Position numbers and translations under genes: made by a program
NCBI RefSeq assembly: GCF_003289965.1
Contig: NZ_QMBQ01000008.1
Span: 186,001 to 250,000 of the forward strand
Reading direction: 5' to 3'
DNA length: 64,000 bases
Source: Mesorhizobium atlanticum
Lineage (GTDB): Bacteria > Pseudomonadota > Alphaproteobacteria > Rhizobiales > Rhizobiaceae
Notes under the pieces: generated by a model
Database searches by the model: none
Seen by the model: only the letters and a program-made list of their open reading frames with translations
What the model was told of the DNA's origin: nothing
Part shown: piece after piece, positions 8,532 through 17,027 of the stretch
Layout of the letters: every line of letters begins with the position of its first letter
Numbering within the stretch: position 1 is the stretch's first letter

Positions 8532-9521
8532 TCAGTCGGCTTCCGGCCTTTCGCTGCCATGGCGATAGCGGGCCAGCAACGCGTCGATGTCCGGTTCCCG
8601 CTCGGGCATTGGCGGTAAGCCGCGTGTCTGGCGCAGCATGGCAATGAAGGCGCCCCGGCGATGTTGGCGGCGGAAGGAACGCGCCCGCGGATGTATGCCA
8701 AGCATCGCCAGAACCCTGCGTTTGAGGTAGCGGGAGCGTTTGAGGGGAGCAGGCTCCTCGGCGTTGCCGAGAATCGCGGCGCGCAGAGCGTCCGGCGAAC
8801 TCATCGCGTCCATCAGTTCTTCCTGCTCCTGCGCCGTATCGCGCGCATAGCTGCCTTCGCGCTTGCCCGAATGCAGCATGAGCACGGTCAGATGCGGCAT
8901 CGTCGAGATCACCGCACCCTTGCGCCAGGCACGGAACAGCCAGTCCTGGGAACTCTCGCAAACGCATTGGCTGGCCGGGCGCCAAGGCCCAAGCCTTGGC
9001 AGCGACGTCCGGCGGATCATTTGCGCGGAGCCAAATCCGACCGTGGTCACTGGGTCATAGAAGCCGTCCCGCCCCATTCCGAGGATCATATGCCTGGAAC
9101 CCTTGCTCGCGGACGACTCGATGACCGCGCCCCGCGCGATCACCACATCTGCAGCGGTGGCGTCTATCCAGCCGCTCATCGACGCCAGATGATCGGGAAA
9201 CCAGAGGTCGTCATGATTCAAGATCGCGACGAAGCGGCCGCGAGCCCTGGCGAAGCCGATGTTGTTCGGCCCTGATTGCTCGCCGAAATTCACGGGAAGA
9301 TCGATGTAGGAGATGCGGCAGTCATCGAAGGCGGCGACAATTGCCGGCGTCTCCGGCCGGCACGCGTCGCCGACGACGATGGCTTCCCAGTCCTGCAGGG
9401 TCTGACCGATTAGGCTCTTCAACGTCTGGCGCAGGACCGCCGGGCGGTTGTGCGTCGCGATGACGACCGAGACAAGTGGTTCGATCCGCCCTGTTGGCGC
9501 GCGCTGGCCGGCCTGTTCCAC
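8532..9521 (-). CDS. Family 2 glycosyltransferase, 329 aa
   Basis: GT-A fold glycosyltransferase. The nucleotide-binding start is LVSVVIATHNRP near residue 16, and the metal-binding acidic cluster is NHDDLWFPDHL. The rest holds an SSQDWLFRAWRKG segment resembling the ED/QxW acceptor region, then a basic C-terminal tail rich in Arg. I chose the GTG at 9521, one base after the stop of the upstream RmlC-like gene; a longer frame would run through that gene. Sugar donor and acceptor are unknown. The pairing with a sugar-nucleotide epimerase-like gene suggests surface glycan synthesis. Confidence 0.8.
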   Translation of the reverse strand: MEQAGQRAPTGRIEPLVSVVIATHNRPAVLRQTLKSLIGQTLQDWEAIVVGDACRPETPAIVAAFDDCRISYIDLPVNFGEQSGPNNIGFARARGRFVAILNHDDLWFPDHLASMSGWIDATAADVVIARGAVIESSASKGSRHMILGMGRDGFYDPVTTVGFGSAQMIRRTSLPRLGPWRPASQCVCESSQDWLFRAWRKGAVISTMPHLTVLMLHSGKREGSYARDTAQEQEELMDAMSSPDALRAAILGNAEEPAPLKRSRYLKRRVLAMLGIHPRARSFRRQHRRGAFIAMLRQTRGLPPMPEREPDIDALLARYRHGSERPEAD

Positions 9522-9522
9522 G

Positions 9523-10068
9523 CTATGCCAGCTTGTAGGGGATCTGTTCGGTATCGGGCGGTAGCCGCCAATGATCGGGCGCGTCATACGCGTATGCCTT
9601 GTCGACCAGATTGAGCACCATAGCAATGTCCGGTCCGAGCGCGACGACACCGTGCCAGACGCCGGGCGGGATGACGACGATGGCGGGCCTGACGGCTCCG
9701 GCGATCTTGTGCCAGACCGTGCCGAATGTCGGGGAGGCCTTGCGACCGTCGAACAGCGAGATCCGAACGCTGCCTGCCGCGCAAAAAAGCCGGTCGGTTG
9801 TGACGCCATGGGCGTGCCATCCCGTCACCGCGCCCGGATAAAGCGAGCGCTGAAACACCTGTCCGACGGGAAGTCCGTCGAGGTTCCATTCTTCGCGAAA
9901 GACTTCAGTGAGGTAGCCGGTCGAAGTCGCGACAGGCCGGATTTCCTTGAGCGCGACGCCGTCGATTGTCGGCGCATCGACGACGAGCCAGTCAGGTGTC
10001 ACGGTCTGCCGGTCGGGCGTGCCTGTCGCCATCCAGCCTTGCGGCACAGTACGATCGCTGTTGCTCAT
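9523..10068 (-). CDS. RmlC-like cupin (dTDP-4-dehydrorhamnose 3,5-epimerase family), 181 aa
   Basis: A beta-barrel protein with the RmlC layout: FREEWNLDGLPVGQVFQ in place of the FxExxN segment, then GWHAHGVTTDRLFCAAGSVRISLFDGR and VVIPPGVWHGVVAL. The histidine of the usual RGLHxQ motif corresponds to the GWHAH pair here, so the active site is modified. This may be an isomerase of another nucleotide sugar rather than a true RmlC. The start at 10068 has a GGGGGA ribosome site five bases upstream. It is followed at one base by the GT2 gene and is surely cotranscribed. Confidence 0.7.
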   Translation of the reverse strand: MSNSDRTVPQGWMATGTPDRQTVTPDWLVVDAPTIDGVALKEIRPVATSTGYLTEVFREEWNLDGLPVGQVFQRSLYPGAVTGWHAHGVTTDRLFCAAGSVRISLFDGRKASPTFGTVWHKIAGAVRPAIVVIPPGVWHGVVALGPDIAMVLNLVDKAYAYDAPDHWRLPPDTEQIPYKLA

Positions 10069-10200
10069 GACCGGTCCCCCAATTCCCGGCAAATTGATAG
10101 GGGGACGTCCGAATATAAGCAAGTATGCGTCTTGGCCGCGCGTGAACAAAACCCGCCGGCGCGCCGGCCGGTGCTGATTGTTCTGCTGCCGTCGATAGAC

Positions 10201-10725
10201 TTAAGGCGTGCCGCCGCCACCGCCGGGGACACCGGGTGCCAGCTTGCTGGCGCCGTTGATGACCTGGCTGAGGAAGTTCTGGTCCTTGCCGCCAGTCGGT
10301 GTCGTCCTGGAGATGAAGTCGAAGATCTTGCCGTCCTTCAGGCCGTAATTGGCGATCTGGGTCACGCGACCGTCAGCCCCGAAATAGACCGCCAGCACAT
10401 GCTGGTCGATGATGTGCGGGTTGTCGAAGGCGACGTAGCGCTTGCGCGTCTGCGAGATGTAGTAGAAGGCCTCGTTGTCGAAGGTCGCCGTCGTCGACGG
10501 CGTGCCCAGCGCCAGCAGCACCTGTTCACGGCTCGATCCGACCGGCACCGAATCGATTGCCTGCTGGTCGATCACGTAGCCTTTCGTCAGCGTCTCGCTT
10601 GGATGGAGATCGCCGAACATCTTGGACGAATTGCAGGCGGAAAGCGCTGATGCCACCATCAGCAGTGAGGCCACGCCCACCGGGGCGGGCGCAAGAAACG
10701 ACTTGAATTTCAGCGCACCCAACAA
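10201..10725 (-). CDS. bamE: Outer-membrane assembly lipoprotein BamE (SmpA/OmlA family)
   Basis: Small lipoprotein with a lipobox (LSAC) after a hydrophobic signal, so the mature protein begins at the cysteine and is anchored in the outer membrane. The SmpA/OmlA core follows: KGYVIDQQAIDSVPVGSSREQVLLALGTPS, then YYISQTRKRYVAF and VLAVYF. BamE supports BamA/BamD in inserting outer-membrane proteins. The C-terminus is Gly/Pro-rich. The start is uncertain: three successive TTG codons (10728, 10725, 10722) follow a GGAGA site and I use the middle one. The only upstream ATG (10815) would add about 30 residues before the signal. It is divergent from the bc1 chaperone gene, a rhizobial arrangement. 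Confidence 0.85.
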   Translation of the reverse strand: MLGALKFKSFLAPAPVGVASLLMVASALSACNSSKMFGDLHPSETLTKGYVIDQQAIDSVPVGSSREQVLLALGTPSTTATFDNEAFYYISQTRKRYVAFDNPHIIDQHVLAVYFGADGRVTQIANYGLKDGKIFDFISRTTPTGGKDQNFLSQVINGASKLAPGVPGGGGGTP

Positions 10726-10839
10726 CAATTCTCCATCACATCCCCGCAACTTGCGCTGGGCCGCAAAACCGGTAAACCAGCTTGCATGCCGATGCAACAA
10801 GGCCAAATCAAACAACAGGTCCCCGGGAGACCGCCCTCA

Positions 10840-11382
10840 ATGTTCCAGCGCCTTTTTGGCCGCGAACGCAATGCCAACCGCGCTATCACCGACGCGCTCT
10901 ACGCACAAATCGTGGCGGCGGCGCGGCAAACGGTGTTTTATTCGGACTGGAATGTGCCGGATACGCCGCTCGGCCGCTTCGAGATGCTGTCGCTGCATAT
11001 CTATCTCGTCCAGCACCGGTTGCACGGCGAGCAAGGCGTGGCGGCCGAGGTTGCGCAAGTGCTGATCGACGAGTTCTTCCTCGACGTCGATCATTCGCTG
11101 CGCGAACTTGGAATCAGCGATGTCGGCGTGCCCAAGCGCATGAAGAAGCTGGCGAGAATGTTTTACGGCCGCACGGCCGCCTATGATGAAGCCCTCCGGG
11201 AAAACAATCGGGTGGCGCTCGCGGCGGCGCTTGCCCGCAATGTCAGGCCGGACGCTGGCCCCTGGCCGCAGGCGTCGCTGCTGGCGGATTATGTCTGCGA
11301 TGCCAGCCGGAAGCTCGCCGTGCAGCCGACCGAGTCGATCGCCGCCGGCACGGTCGCGTTCCCGGCCGCCGAGGCCACTTGA
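10840..11382 (+). CDS. Ubiquinol-cytochrome c chaperone (CBP3-like) family protein, 180 aa
   Basis: Helical protein of the ubiquinol-cytochrome c chaperone family (CBP3-type). It has the recognisable core LSLHIYLVQHRL followed by LIDEFFLDVDHSLRELGISDVGVPKRMKKLARMFYGR. In mitochondria CBP3 helps cytochrome b mature; the bacterial role is inferred from that. I start at the ATG at 10840 with a GGGAGA site nine bases upstream, which gives the usual MFQRLFG start. An in-frame ATG at 10786 is less likely. The DUF177 gene follows almost immediately. Confidence 0.8.
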   Translation: MFQRLFGRERNANRAITDALYAQIVAAARQTVFYSDWNVPDTPLGRFEMLSLHIYLVQHRLHGEQGVAAEVAQVLIDEFFLDVDHSLRELGISDVGVPKRMKKLARMFYGRTAAYDEALRENNRVALAAALARNVRPDAGPWPQASLLADYVCDASRKLAVQPTESIAAGTVAFPAAEAT

Positions 11383-11393
11383 AGGAGGCCAGC

Positions 11394-11942
11394 ATGAAAG
11401 ACGCTGAATTGCGCAGCCCGGTATCCTTTGTCGCCAATGTCGCGCGGCTGCCGCAGAAGGGCCTGCCCGTGCTGGTCGAGGCGGATCAGCGCCAGCGAGA
11501 GGCGCTTGCCGCCGAATATGATCTGCTTTCCGTCGAAAGCTACCGCGCCGAACTGCTTGTTGCTTCGTGGAAGCGCAACGGTGTCAAGGTTACGGGCCGT
11601 GTCGAGGCCGACATCACGCAGGCCTGCATCGTCACCCTGGAGCCGGTAAGCGCGCATATAGACGAGCCGGTCGAGGCGCTGTTCCTGCCCGAGCAGTCGA
11701 AGCTTGGACGCGAGGGCTTCGAGGGCGGCGGCGAGATCATTCTCGACGCCGATGGACCGGACAGTCCGGAAACATTCTCCGGCGACACGATCGACGTCGG
11801 CGCGCTGGCCGAACAGTTCTTCGGCCTGGCGATCGACCCCTATCCGCGCAAGCCGGGAGCCTCGCTTGACGTGGCCGGCGACGATCCACCGGAAGAAAGC
11901 GAATTCCAGAAAAAGCTGCGTTCGCTGCTTGGAAAATCCTGA
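11394..11942 (+). CDS. yceD: DUF177 (YceD) family protein, 182 aa
   Basis: DUF177/YceD family member with the region DITQACIVTLEPV and the following strands that define the family. In many bacteria yceD sits before rpmF and plsX and the product is linked to 23S rRNA metabolism. Here rpmF is missing and plsX follows after 130 bases. The start is the ATG at 11394 with a GGAGG site; a TTG at 11379 overlapping the upstream stop is the alternative. It is probably cotranscribed with the bc1 chaperone gene. Confidence 0.8.
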   Translation: MKDAELRSPVSFVANVARLPQKGLPVLVEADQRQREALAAEYDLLSVESYRAELLVASWKRNGVKVTGRVEADITQACIVTLEPVSAHIDEPVEALFLPEQSKLGREGFEGGGEIILDADGPDSPETFSGDTIDVGALAEQFFGLAIDPYPRKPGASLDVAGDDPPEESEFQKKLRSLLGKS

Positions 11943-12072
11943 GAGTGGTCCGGATTTTGGAAAAGTTGGTTGTGCGCAGGCGCAAAACCGCTATTTTCGC
12001 CGAACCTTCGCGAGCCCCCTTACCTTGGCAGGCGTCCGCCGCAAGCCAGGCAAACCGTGAGAAAAACACCGA

Positions 12073-13143
12073 GTGATCAGGATTTCCATCGATGCCATGG
12101 GCGGCGATCACGGACCGAGCGTGGTCATCCCGGCGCTGATGACGGTCGTCATCCGCCGCCCTGACATCCGCTTCGTCATCTATGGCCGCGAGGACGTGGT
12201 GCGTCCCGAGCTCGCCAAGTTTCCGAAGCTCGCCGAAGTCAGCGAGTTCGTCCATTGCGAGATCGCCGTGCGTATGGACGACAAGCCGAGCCAGGCACTC
12301 CGCCACGGCCGCTGGAAGTCGTCGATGTGGAAGGCCGTCGAGGCGGTGAAGAGCGGTGCTTCACAGGCCTGCATCTCGGCCGGCAACACCGGCGCGCTGA
12401 TGGCGATGTCGAAATTCTGCCTGCGCACGATGGCCACCATCGACCGCCCGGCGATCGCGGCGCTCTGGCCGACGACGCGCGGCGAAAGCGTCGTGCTCGA
12501 TGTCGGCGCCACCATCGGCGCGGACGCACATCAGCTGATCGATTTCGCCATTCTGGGCACCGGCATGGCGCGCTCGGTGTTCGGCATCGAGCGGCCGAGC
12601 GTCGGCCTGCTCAATGTCGGCGTCGAGGAGATCAAGGGCCAGGAAGAGGTCAAGGAGGCCGGCCGCATGCTGCGCGAGGCCAACATGGCCTCGATGAACT
12701 ACCGCGGCTTCGTCGAAGGCGACGACATCGGCAAGGGTACGGTCGACGTGGTGGTCACCGAGGGCTTTGCCGGCAATATCGCGCTCAAGACCGCCGAGGG
12801 CACGGCAAGGCAGATCGCTGGCTATCTTCGCGCCGCCATGAGCCGCACGCTCATGGCCAGGATCGGCTACGTCTTCGCCAAGGGAGCCTTCGACCGGCTG
12901 CGTGAGAAGATGGATGTCGGCCGCTCCAATGGCGGCGTCTTTCTGGGCTTGAACGGTATCGTGGTGAAGAGCCATGGCGGCGCCGATTCGGATGGCTTCG
13001 CCGCGGCGATCGAGCTCGGCTACGACATGGTGCGCAACAATCTGCTTGACCGGATCGAGGCCGACCTCGATCTGTTTCACGCGCGCAATCCGAACGCCCA
13101 GGCAAACAGGAAATCCGGCGTCGCCGCCGACGCCGAGGAATAG
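12073..13143 (+). CDS. plsX: Phosphate acyltransferase PlsX, 356 aa
   Basis: PlsX converts acyl-ACP and phosphate to acyl-phosphate, the donor used by PlsY for phosphatidic acid synthesis. The sequence has the family start (RISIDAMGGDHGP), the QACISAGNTGALMA segment, VGLLNVGVEEIKG, and VVVTEGFAGNIALKT. Length is normal. Start is GTG. fabH follows nine bases downstream, as in most bacteria, so membrane lipid and fatty acid initiation genes are coupled. Confidence 0.96.
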   Translation: MIRISIDAMGGDHGPSVVIPALMTVVIRRPDIRFVIYGREDVVRPELAKFPKLAEVSEFVHCEIAVRMDDKPSQALRHGRWKSSMWKAVEAVKSGASQACISAGNTGALMAMSKFCLRTMATIDRPAIAALWPTTRGESVVLDVGATIGADAHQLIDFAILGTGMARSVFGIERPSVGLLNVGVEEIKGQEEVKEAGRMLREANMASMNYRGFVEGDDIGKGTVDVVVTEGFAGNIALKTAEGTARQIAGYLRAAMSRTLMARIGYVFAKGAFDRLREKMDVGRSNGGVFLGLNGIVVKSHGGADSDGFAAAIELGYDMVRNNLLDRIEADLDLFHARNPNAQANRKSGVAADAEE

Positions 13144-13152
13144 GAACGGACC

Positions 13153-14124
13153 TTGATCAGATCAGTCGTGCGCGGCAATGGTGCCGCGCTGCCCCGCCGC
13201 ACTATGAAGAATGCCGACTTCGAAGGCATGGTCGAAACCTCCGACGAGTGGATCGTGCAGCGCACCGGCATCCGCCAGCGCCATGTCGCGGCCGATGACG
13301 AGACGACCGCCTCGCTGGGCGAGGCGGCGGCGCGCGCGGCGCTCGACAGCGCTGGCATGACGCCCGCCGATATCGACCTCATCATCCTGGCGACTTCGAC
13401 GCCCAACAACACGTTCCCCGCGACCGCCGTCGAGATCCAGAACAGGCTCGGCATGCATCACGGCTTTGCCTTCGACATGCAGGCCGTCTGCTCGGGCTTC
13501 GTCTATGCCGTGGCCACCGCCGACCTTTACATCCGTGGCGGCTTGGCCAGGCGCGTCCTGGTGATCGGCTCGGAGACATTCTCGCGCATCCTCGACTGGA
13601 ACGACCGCTCGACCTGCGTGCTATTCGGCGACGGCGCCGGGGCGCTCGTTCTCGAAGCCCAGGAGGGCGCCGGTGCGATCACCGACCGCGGCGTGCTGGC
13701 GGCGAGCCTGCGCTCCGATGGCGCACATAAGGACAAGCTCTTCGTCGATGGCGGGCCTTCGACGACGGGAACCGTCGGCCATCTCAGGATGGAAGGCCGT
13801 GAGGTGTTCAAGCATGCCGTCGGCATGATCACGGATGTCATCGAGGCGACCTTCGGCGAGGCTGGCATAACGGCGCAGGACCTCGACTGGTTCGTGCCGC
13901 ATCAGGCCAATAAACGGATTATTGACGCTTCCGCCAGGAAGCTCGGGATAGCCGAGGAGAAAGTTGTGGTCACCGTCGATTTACACGGTAACACCTCGGC
14001 TGCTTCGGTGCCGCTGGCTCTCTCGGTGGCCGTCGCCGACGGCCGCATCAAGAGGGGCGATCTGGTGCTTCTCGAGGCGATGGGTGGAGGCTTCACCTGG
14101 GGCGCGGTATTGCTCCGCTGGTAA
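13153..14124 (+). CDS. fabH: Beta-ketoacyl-ACP synthase III FabH, 323 aa
   Basis: Condenses acetyl-CoA with malonyl-ACP to start type II fatty acid synthesis. The catalytic triad is visible: Cys113 in DMQAVCSGF, His in WFVPHQANKRI, and Asn in HGNTSAASVPLAL. The C-terminal GGGFTWGA motif is intact. The start is TTG at 13153 after a GGAACGGA ribosome site. It sits between plsX and ihfA. Confidence 0.96.
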   Translation: MIRSVVRGNGAALPRRTMKNADFEGMVETSDEWIVQRTGIRQRHVAADDETTASLGEAAARAALDSAGMTPADIDLIILATSTPNNTFPATAVEIQNRLGMHHGFAFDMQAVCSGFVYAVATADLYIRGGLARRVLVIGSETFSRILDWNDRSTCVLFGDGAGALVLEAQEGAGAITDRGVLAASLRSDGAHKDKLFVDGGPSTTGTVGHLRMEGREVFKHAVGMITDVIEATFGEAGITAQDLDWFVPHQANKRIIDASARKLGIAEEKVVVTVDLHGNTSAASVPLALSVAVADGRIKRGDLVLLEAMGGGFTWGAVLLRW

Positions 14125-14229
14125 GTGCCGAACTCGCCGGTTCGGTCCTTGACCTTGCCGGATCAATTACTTAGGCTCTGCCTTTGGCTGTATCGATTTA
14201 CATTTTCTGCGAGCAGATGGGACGGTCGC

Positions 14230-14553
14230 ATGGGGGGAAAGACACTGACGCGTGCCGACCTTGCTGAAGCCGTTTATCGGAAGGTTGGCCTGTCGCGGAC
14301 TGAATCGGCGGAACTCGTCGAAGCCGTGCTGGACGAAATCTGCGAAGCCATCGTTCGGGGCGAGACGGTCAAGCTTTCGTCCTTTGCCACCTTCCACGTC
14401 CGCTCCAAGAACGAGCGCATTGGCCGCAATCCCAAGACCGGGGAGGAAGTGCCGATCCTGCCGCGCCGGGTTATGACGTTCAAATCGTCGAACGTGCTCA
14501 AGAACCGGATCCTGCGTTCGCACCAGAACAGCAAGGGTAAAGGCGGCAAGTAG
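14230..14553 (+). CDS. ihfA: Integration host factor alpha subunit, 107 aa
   Basis: DNA-bending protein of the HU/IHF family. The N-terminal helices (KTLTRADLAEAVYRKVGLSRTESAELVEAVLDEI) are followed by the beta-arm with the intercalating proline region (RIGRNPKTGEEVPILPRRVMTFKSS). The dimer partner IhfB is not in this window. I start at ATG 14230; an in-frame GTG right after the fabH stop would add 35 unrelated residues. The plsX-fabH-ihfA-merR order is common in Rhizobiales. Confidence 0.95.
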   Translation: MGGKTLTRADLAEAVYRKVGLSRTESAELVEAVLDEICEAIVRGETVKLSSFATFHVRSKNERIGRNPKTGEEVPILPRRVMTFKSSNVLKNRILRSHQNSKGKGGK

Positions 14554-14685
14554 TTTGCTGGCGAATGCGGTTGAAAACCGCCGGCCGTTTTGACGCTGGG
14601 CTTGAATATCGTTTCATAAATCGCTGAAATAAGGAGCGATTCGGCATCATGCGCCGGATCGTGGTCCAGTGTGGAGGATTGGCCC

Positions 14686-15225
14686 ATGGACAAGAGCCCC
14701 GATGCTTTCCGCACCATCAGCGAAGTCGCGGAAGATCTCGACCTGCCGCAGCACGTGCTGCGTTTCTGGGAGACACGCTTCACTCAGATCAAGCCGATGA
14801 AGCGCGGCGGCGGCCGTCGCTACTACCGGCCGCAGGACGTCGAGCTGATCAAGGGCATCCGGCACATGCTCTACGATCAGGGCTACACGATCAAAGGCGT
14901 GCAGAAGCTGCTGCGCGAGAACGGCAACCACTTTCTGGTCGCCATCGGCAATGGCGACATGGCCGCCGTAGAGGCGATCGCCCAGCGCCGTCAGGCCGAG
15001 CAGGTGCCGCTGACGGCGGCCGCGCAGCCGCGCGGCGACGAGGATGCGCTCGTCGGCCAGCCGAAAGTGAAGCCCAGTCGCCGTTTCTTCGGCCTCGGCA
15101 AAAGCGACGACGAAGGTCCGGTGCAACCAGACGCTTCAAAGTTGTCGCGTGACAATCGCGCCTTGCTGCAGGAGGCGCTGTTCGACTTGCTGGAATGCAA
15201 ACGCCTGCTCGACCAGGTTCGTTGA
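14686..15225 (+). CDS. MerR-family transcriptional regulator, 179 aa
   Basis: The N-terminal winged HTH of the MerR family is clear (FRTISEVAEDLDLPQHVLRFWETRF, then GGGRRYYRPQDVELIKGIRHMLYDQGYTI). After about residue 85 comes a polar linker and no recognised effector or metal-binding cysteines, so this is not a MerR/CueR-type metal sensor. Start at ATG 14686 after a GGAGGA site. This small MerR regularly follows ihfA in rhizobia; its regulon is not known to me. Confidence 0.87.
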   Translation: MDKSPDAFRTISEVAEDLDLPQHVLRFWETRFTQIKPMKRGGGRRYYRPQDVELIKGIRHMLYDQGYTIKGVQKLLRENGNHFLVAIGNGDMAAVEAIAQRRQAEQVPLTAAAQPRGDEDALVGQPKVKPSRRFFGLGKSDDEGPVQPDASKLSRDNRALLQEALFDLLECKRLLDQVR

Positions 15226-15319
15226 ACGGTCATCATTCCACTTGATGCCGCGCGGTCGGGCCGCCGGAACTGGCCCGTCGTCCGTGCGTTAGGCCTTCTC
15301 GAAGAGAAGGACAATTGGC

Positions 15320-15622
15320 ATGGCATCGTTCTCGACCCTCTCCGACCTCGACATCGACAAACAGGTCGCGGCGCTTTCGCGGCAATTGAACGACCTAAAG
15401 AAGGTCTTGGCCAGGCGTGGTGACGCCTATTACGAGGATGGCCGCGAGGCGGCGTCCGATTATTATTCTCAGCTATATGACCGCCTTCACGAGGCGCTGC
15501 CGGCGATAAGGCGCAGGCGCAGGGCAATCGAACGAACGGCGCGCGACCATCCAGCGACGGCCGCCGCCGTCGGCCTTGTCGTGGTCGGATTGCTTGCTGG
15601 CCTTTTGATCAGCCGGCGCTGA
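15320..15622 (+). CDS. Small membrane-anchored helical protein (DUF883/ElaB-like), 100 aa
   Basis: A heptad-like helical N-terminal part (residues 10-70) is followed by a basic stretch (RRRRRAIERTARDHP) and one C-terminal membrane helix (TAAAVGLVVVGLLAGLLISRR). This is the plan of ElaB/YqjD-type proteins, which are tail-anchored and associated with ribosomes in stationary phase in E. coli. The match is by architecture and composition only. A strong terminator follows at once. Confidence 0.7.
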   Translation: MASFSTLSDLDIDKQVAALSRQLNDLKKVLARRGDAYYEDGREAASDYYSQLYDRLHEALPAIRRRRRAIERTARDHPATAAAVGLVVVGLLAGLLISRR

Positions 15623-15641
15623 TCGGTTCAACGAGCTGTGA

Positions 15642-15688
15642 ACGGAAATAGCGGCCGTCCTCGACGGCCGCTATTTCCGTTTCCGTTT
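15642..15688 (+). terminator. Strong intrinsic terminator
   Basis: Eighteen-base arms 15642-15659 and 15663-15680 are perfectly complementary around CTC and are followed by a T/C-rich tract ending in TTT. It closes the small membrane protein gene. The stem is symmetric enough to act on the convergent ATP-grasp gene as well. Confidence 0.88.
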
Positions 15689-15709
15689 CATTCGGCTGCA
15701 CGCGGTCAG

Positions 15710-16708
15710 TCAGGCGCGCATTTGTTTTTGTGTTGCGCGCAGCGCGCATCTGGCACGCAACGCCTGGGCATAGAGGCGGCTTATCCCGCGATGCCGTCGC
15801 TTGAGATAGGCCGCGTCTTCAAGCCGCCAAAACCGTTCCAGCCGCTCAGCGATCGCAGGGTTGGTCCAGGTGCCGTAGCCGGCAGCGGAATAGATGCATA
15901 TCTCGCCGGCATGGAGGCCCTTGTCCGTCACCAGGAAATCAACCCTGGCATGATCGAGGTCGCCGGTGATACGCGGCGCCAGCGCTATCGCCTGCCGGAC
16001 AAAGTCGAGCAGGGCGGGGCTGACGGGCAGGGATTGGTCCTCCCGCGGATAGTCGGGATCGCGTCCGGGTAACGGACGGCCCTCGCCGTCGAACAGGTGC
16101 GAGCGCGCGGCGAGCTTGTCCTCGGCCCAGACATGACTGATGACGCCGCTGCAGACATGAACCTTGATGTCGGTGGCGATCATACCGCCGCCGAGTGTCA
16201 GCTGCTCCTCGACAAGAACGGTGGGGGTGATAGCCCAATAAGCCCATTCGCCGTTGCGTCGTCCGAAGCGTTTCTTGAGCCACCGCTTTGTCTTGCGCAT
16301 GATCTCCGCGCGCGCGGGCCGGCCACCGGAAACGAAGATGTTCATCTCGCAGCCGTGGTTGGTCTTGACCACGACCTGGCCCGCAAGCAGTTCCGCCGGT
16401 ATGTCTTCCGGATTCCGGCCGGACCACAGCGTTTCGGCAAGCAGCAACCCAGGACAGGTGGCGCGGATATGAGCCTTTGCCGCTAGCTTGTCGGTCAGCG
16501 TTACGAACAGCGGATTATGGTCGATGATCTTCCGCCACAACATCAGCTCGTTGTAGCGCGTCGGGGCGGCCGGGTTCGGCAGATAGCCAAGTCTCATGGC
16601 GAAGCGGGCAACGAGGACCGGGTGGCGAAGGGTCAGCACGATTCGAGCGGCCATCAGCACCAGGCGGTGTCTGGCCGGAAGGTCGGCGCTGATCTCCATC
16701 AGACACAT
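15710..16708 (-). CDS. TupA-like ATP-grasp protein, 332 aa
   Basis: The segment YNELMLWRKIIDHNPLFVTLTDKLAAK followed by VVVKTNHGCEMNIFV is typical of the TupA-like ATP-grasp family, which occurs in polysaccharide and teichuronopeptide synthesis loci. Further ATP-grasp elements are VLVEEQL near residue 165 and DLDHARVDFLV. The reaction is probably ATP-dependent ligation to a glycan or amino acid acceptor; the acceptor is not known. No other glycan gene adjoins it, so it is an isolated member. The start could be ATG 16708 or the nearby ATG at 16699. Confidence 0.75.
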   Translation of the reverse strand: MCLMEISADLPARHRLVLMAARIVLTLRHPVLVARFAMRLGYLPNPAAPTRYNELMLWRKIIDHNPLFVTLTDKLAAKAHIRATCPGLLLAETLWSGRNPEDIPAELLAGQVVVKTNHGCEMNIFVSGGRPARAEIMRKTKRWLKKRFGRRNGEWAYWAITPTVLVEEQLTLGGGMIATDIKVHVCSGVISHVWAEDKLAARSHLFDGEGRPLPGRDPDYPREDQSLPVSPALLDFVRQAIALAPRITGDLDHARVDFLVTDKGLHAGEICIYSAAGYGTWTNPAIAERLERFWRLEDAAYLKRRHRGISRLYAQALRARCALRATQKQMRA

Positions 16709-16814
16709 TCGGGAGCACGGTGCGGCATCACCGGATGCTAACGCAGAAAAATTCCGATGGGGAGGCCGGACCGCGTAACAAGCGGAGGCCTGCCCATCGG
16801 CAGAAGCGAAAAGG

Positions 16815-17027
16815 TCAGTACTTCTTCGGAGCGACCTTTTTGTGGTGATGATGGTGATGGTGGTGGTGATGCCAACGGTGATGCCAGCGATGATGCCTGT
16901 GGTGATGACGATGATGATGCTTCTTCATTGGAGCCGCATCAGCGCTGGTGACGCCCAGGACCGGCACAGTGAACGCCAGAGCCAGAGCCAGAGCCAGCCC
17001 GAGCGCTGAGAGAAGGGACTTCTTCAT
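16815..17027 (-). CDS. Exported histidine-rich small protein, 70 aa
   Basis: An N-terminal signal peptide (MKKSLLSALGLALALAL, cleavage likely after SADA near residue 31) precedes a mature part of about 39 residues. Twenty of these are histidines, set in runs of 3, 3, 2, 2 and 10, separated by Arg and Trp and ended by lysines. No enzyme domain is possible. Such peptides can bind Zn, Ni, Cu or Co in the periplasm; this is inferred from composition. The ATG at 17027 has an AAGGAG site seven bases upstream; a longer upstream frame exists but lacks one. Confidence 0.75.
   Translation of the reverse strand: MKKSLLSALGLALALALAFTVPVLGVTSADAAPMKKHHHRHHHRHHRWHHRWHHHHHHHHHHKKVAPKKY

Noticed and set aside
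6332..8701. A 789-codon open frame opposite hppA
   Set aside because: It mirrors the real gene, is rich in Arg/Asp/Gly as expected of an antisense frame in GC-rich DNA, and has no domain or ribosome site.
12073..14124. A fatty-acid island of unusual kind
   Set aside because: plsX-fabH with ihfA and merR is the ordinary rhizobial arrangement.
16844..16930. A CRISPR-like or tandem repeat in the His codon stretch
   Set aside because: The repeats are only alternating CAC/CAT codons within a coding gene; there are no spacers.
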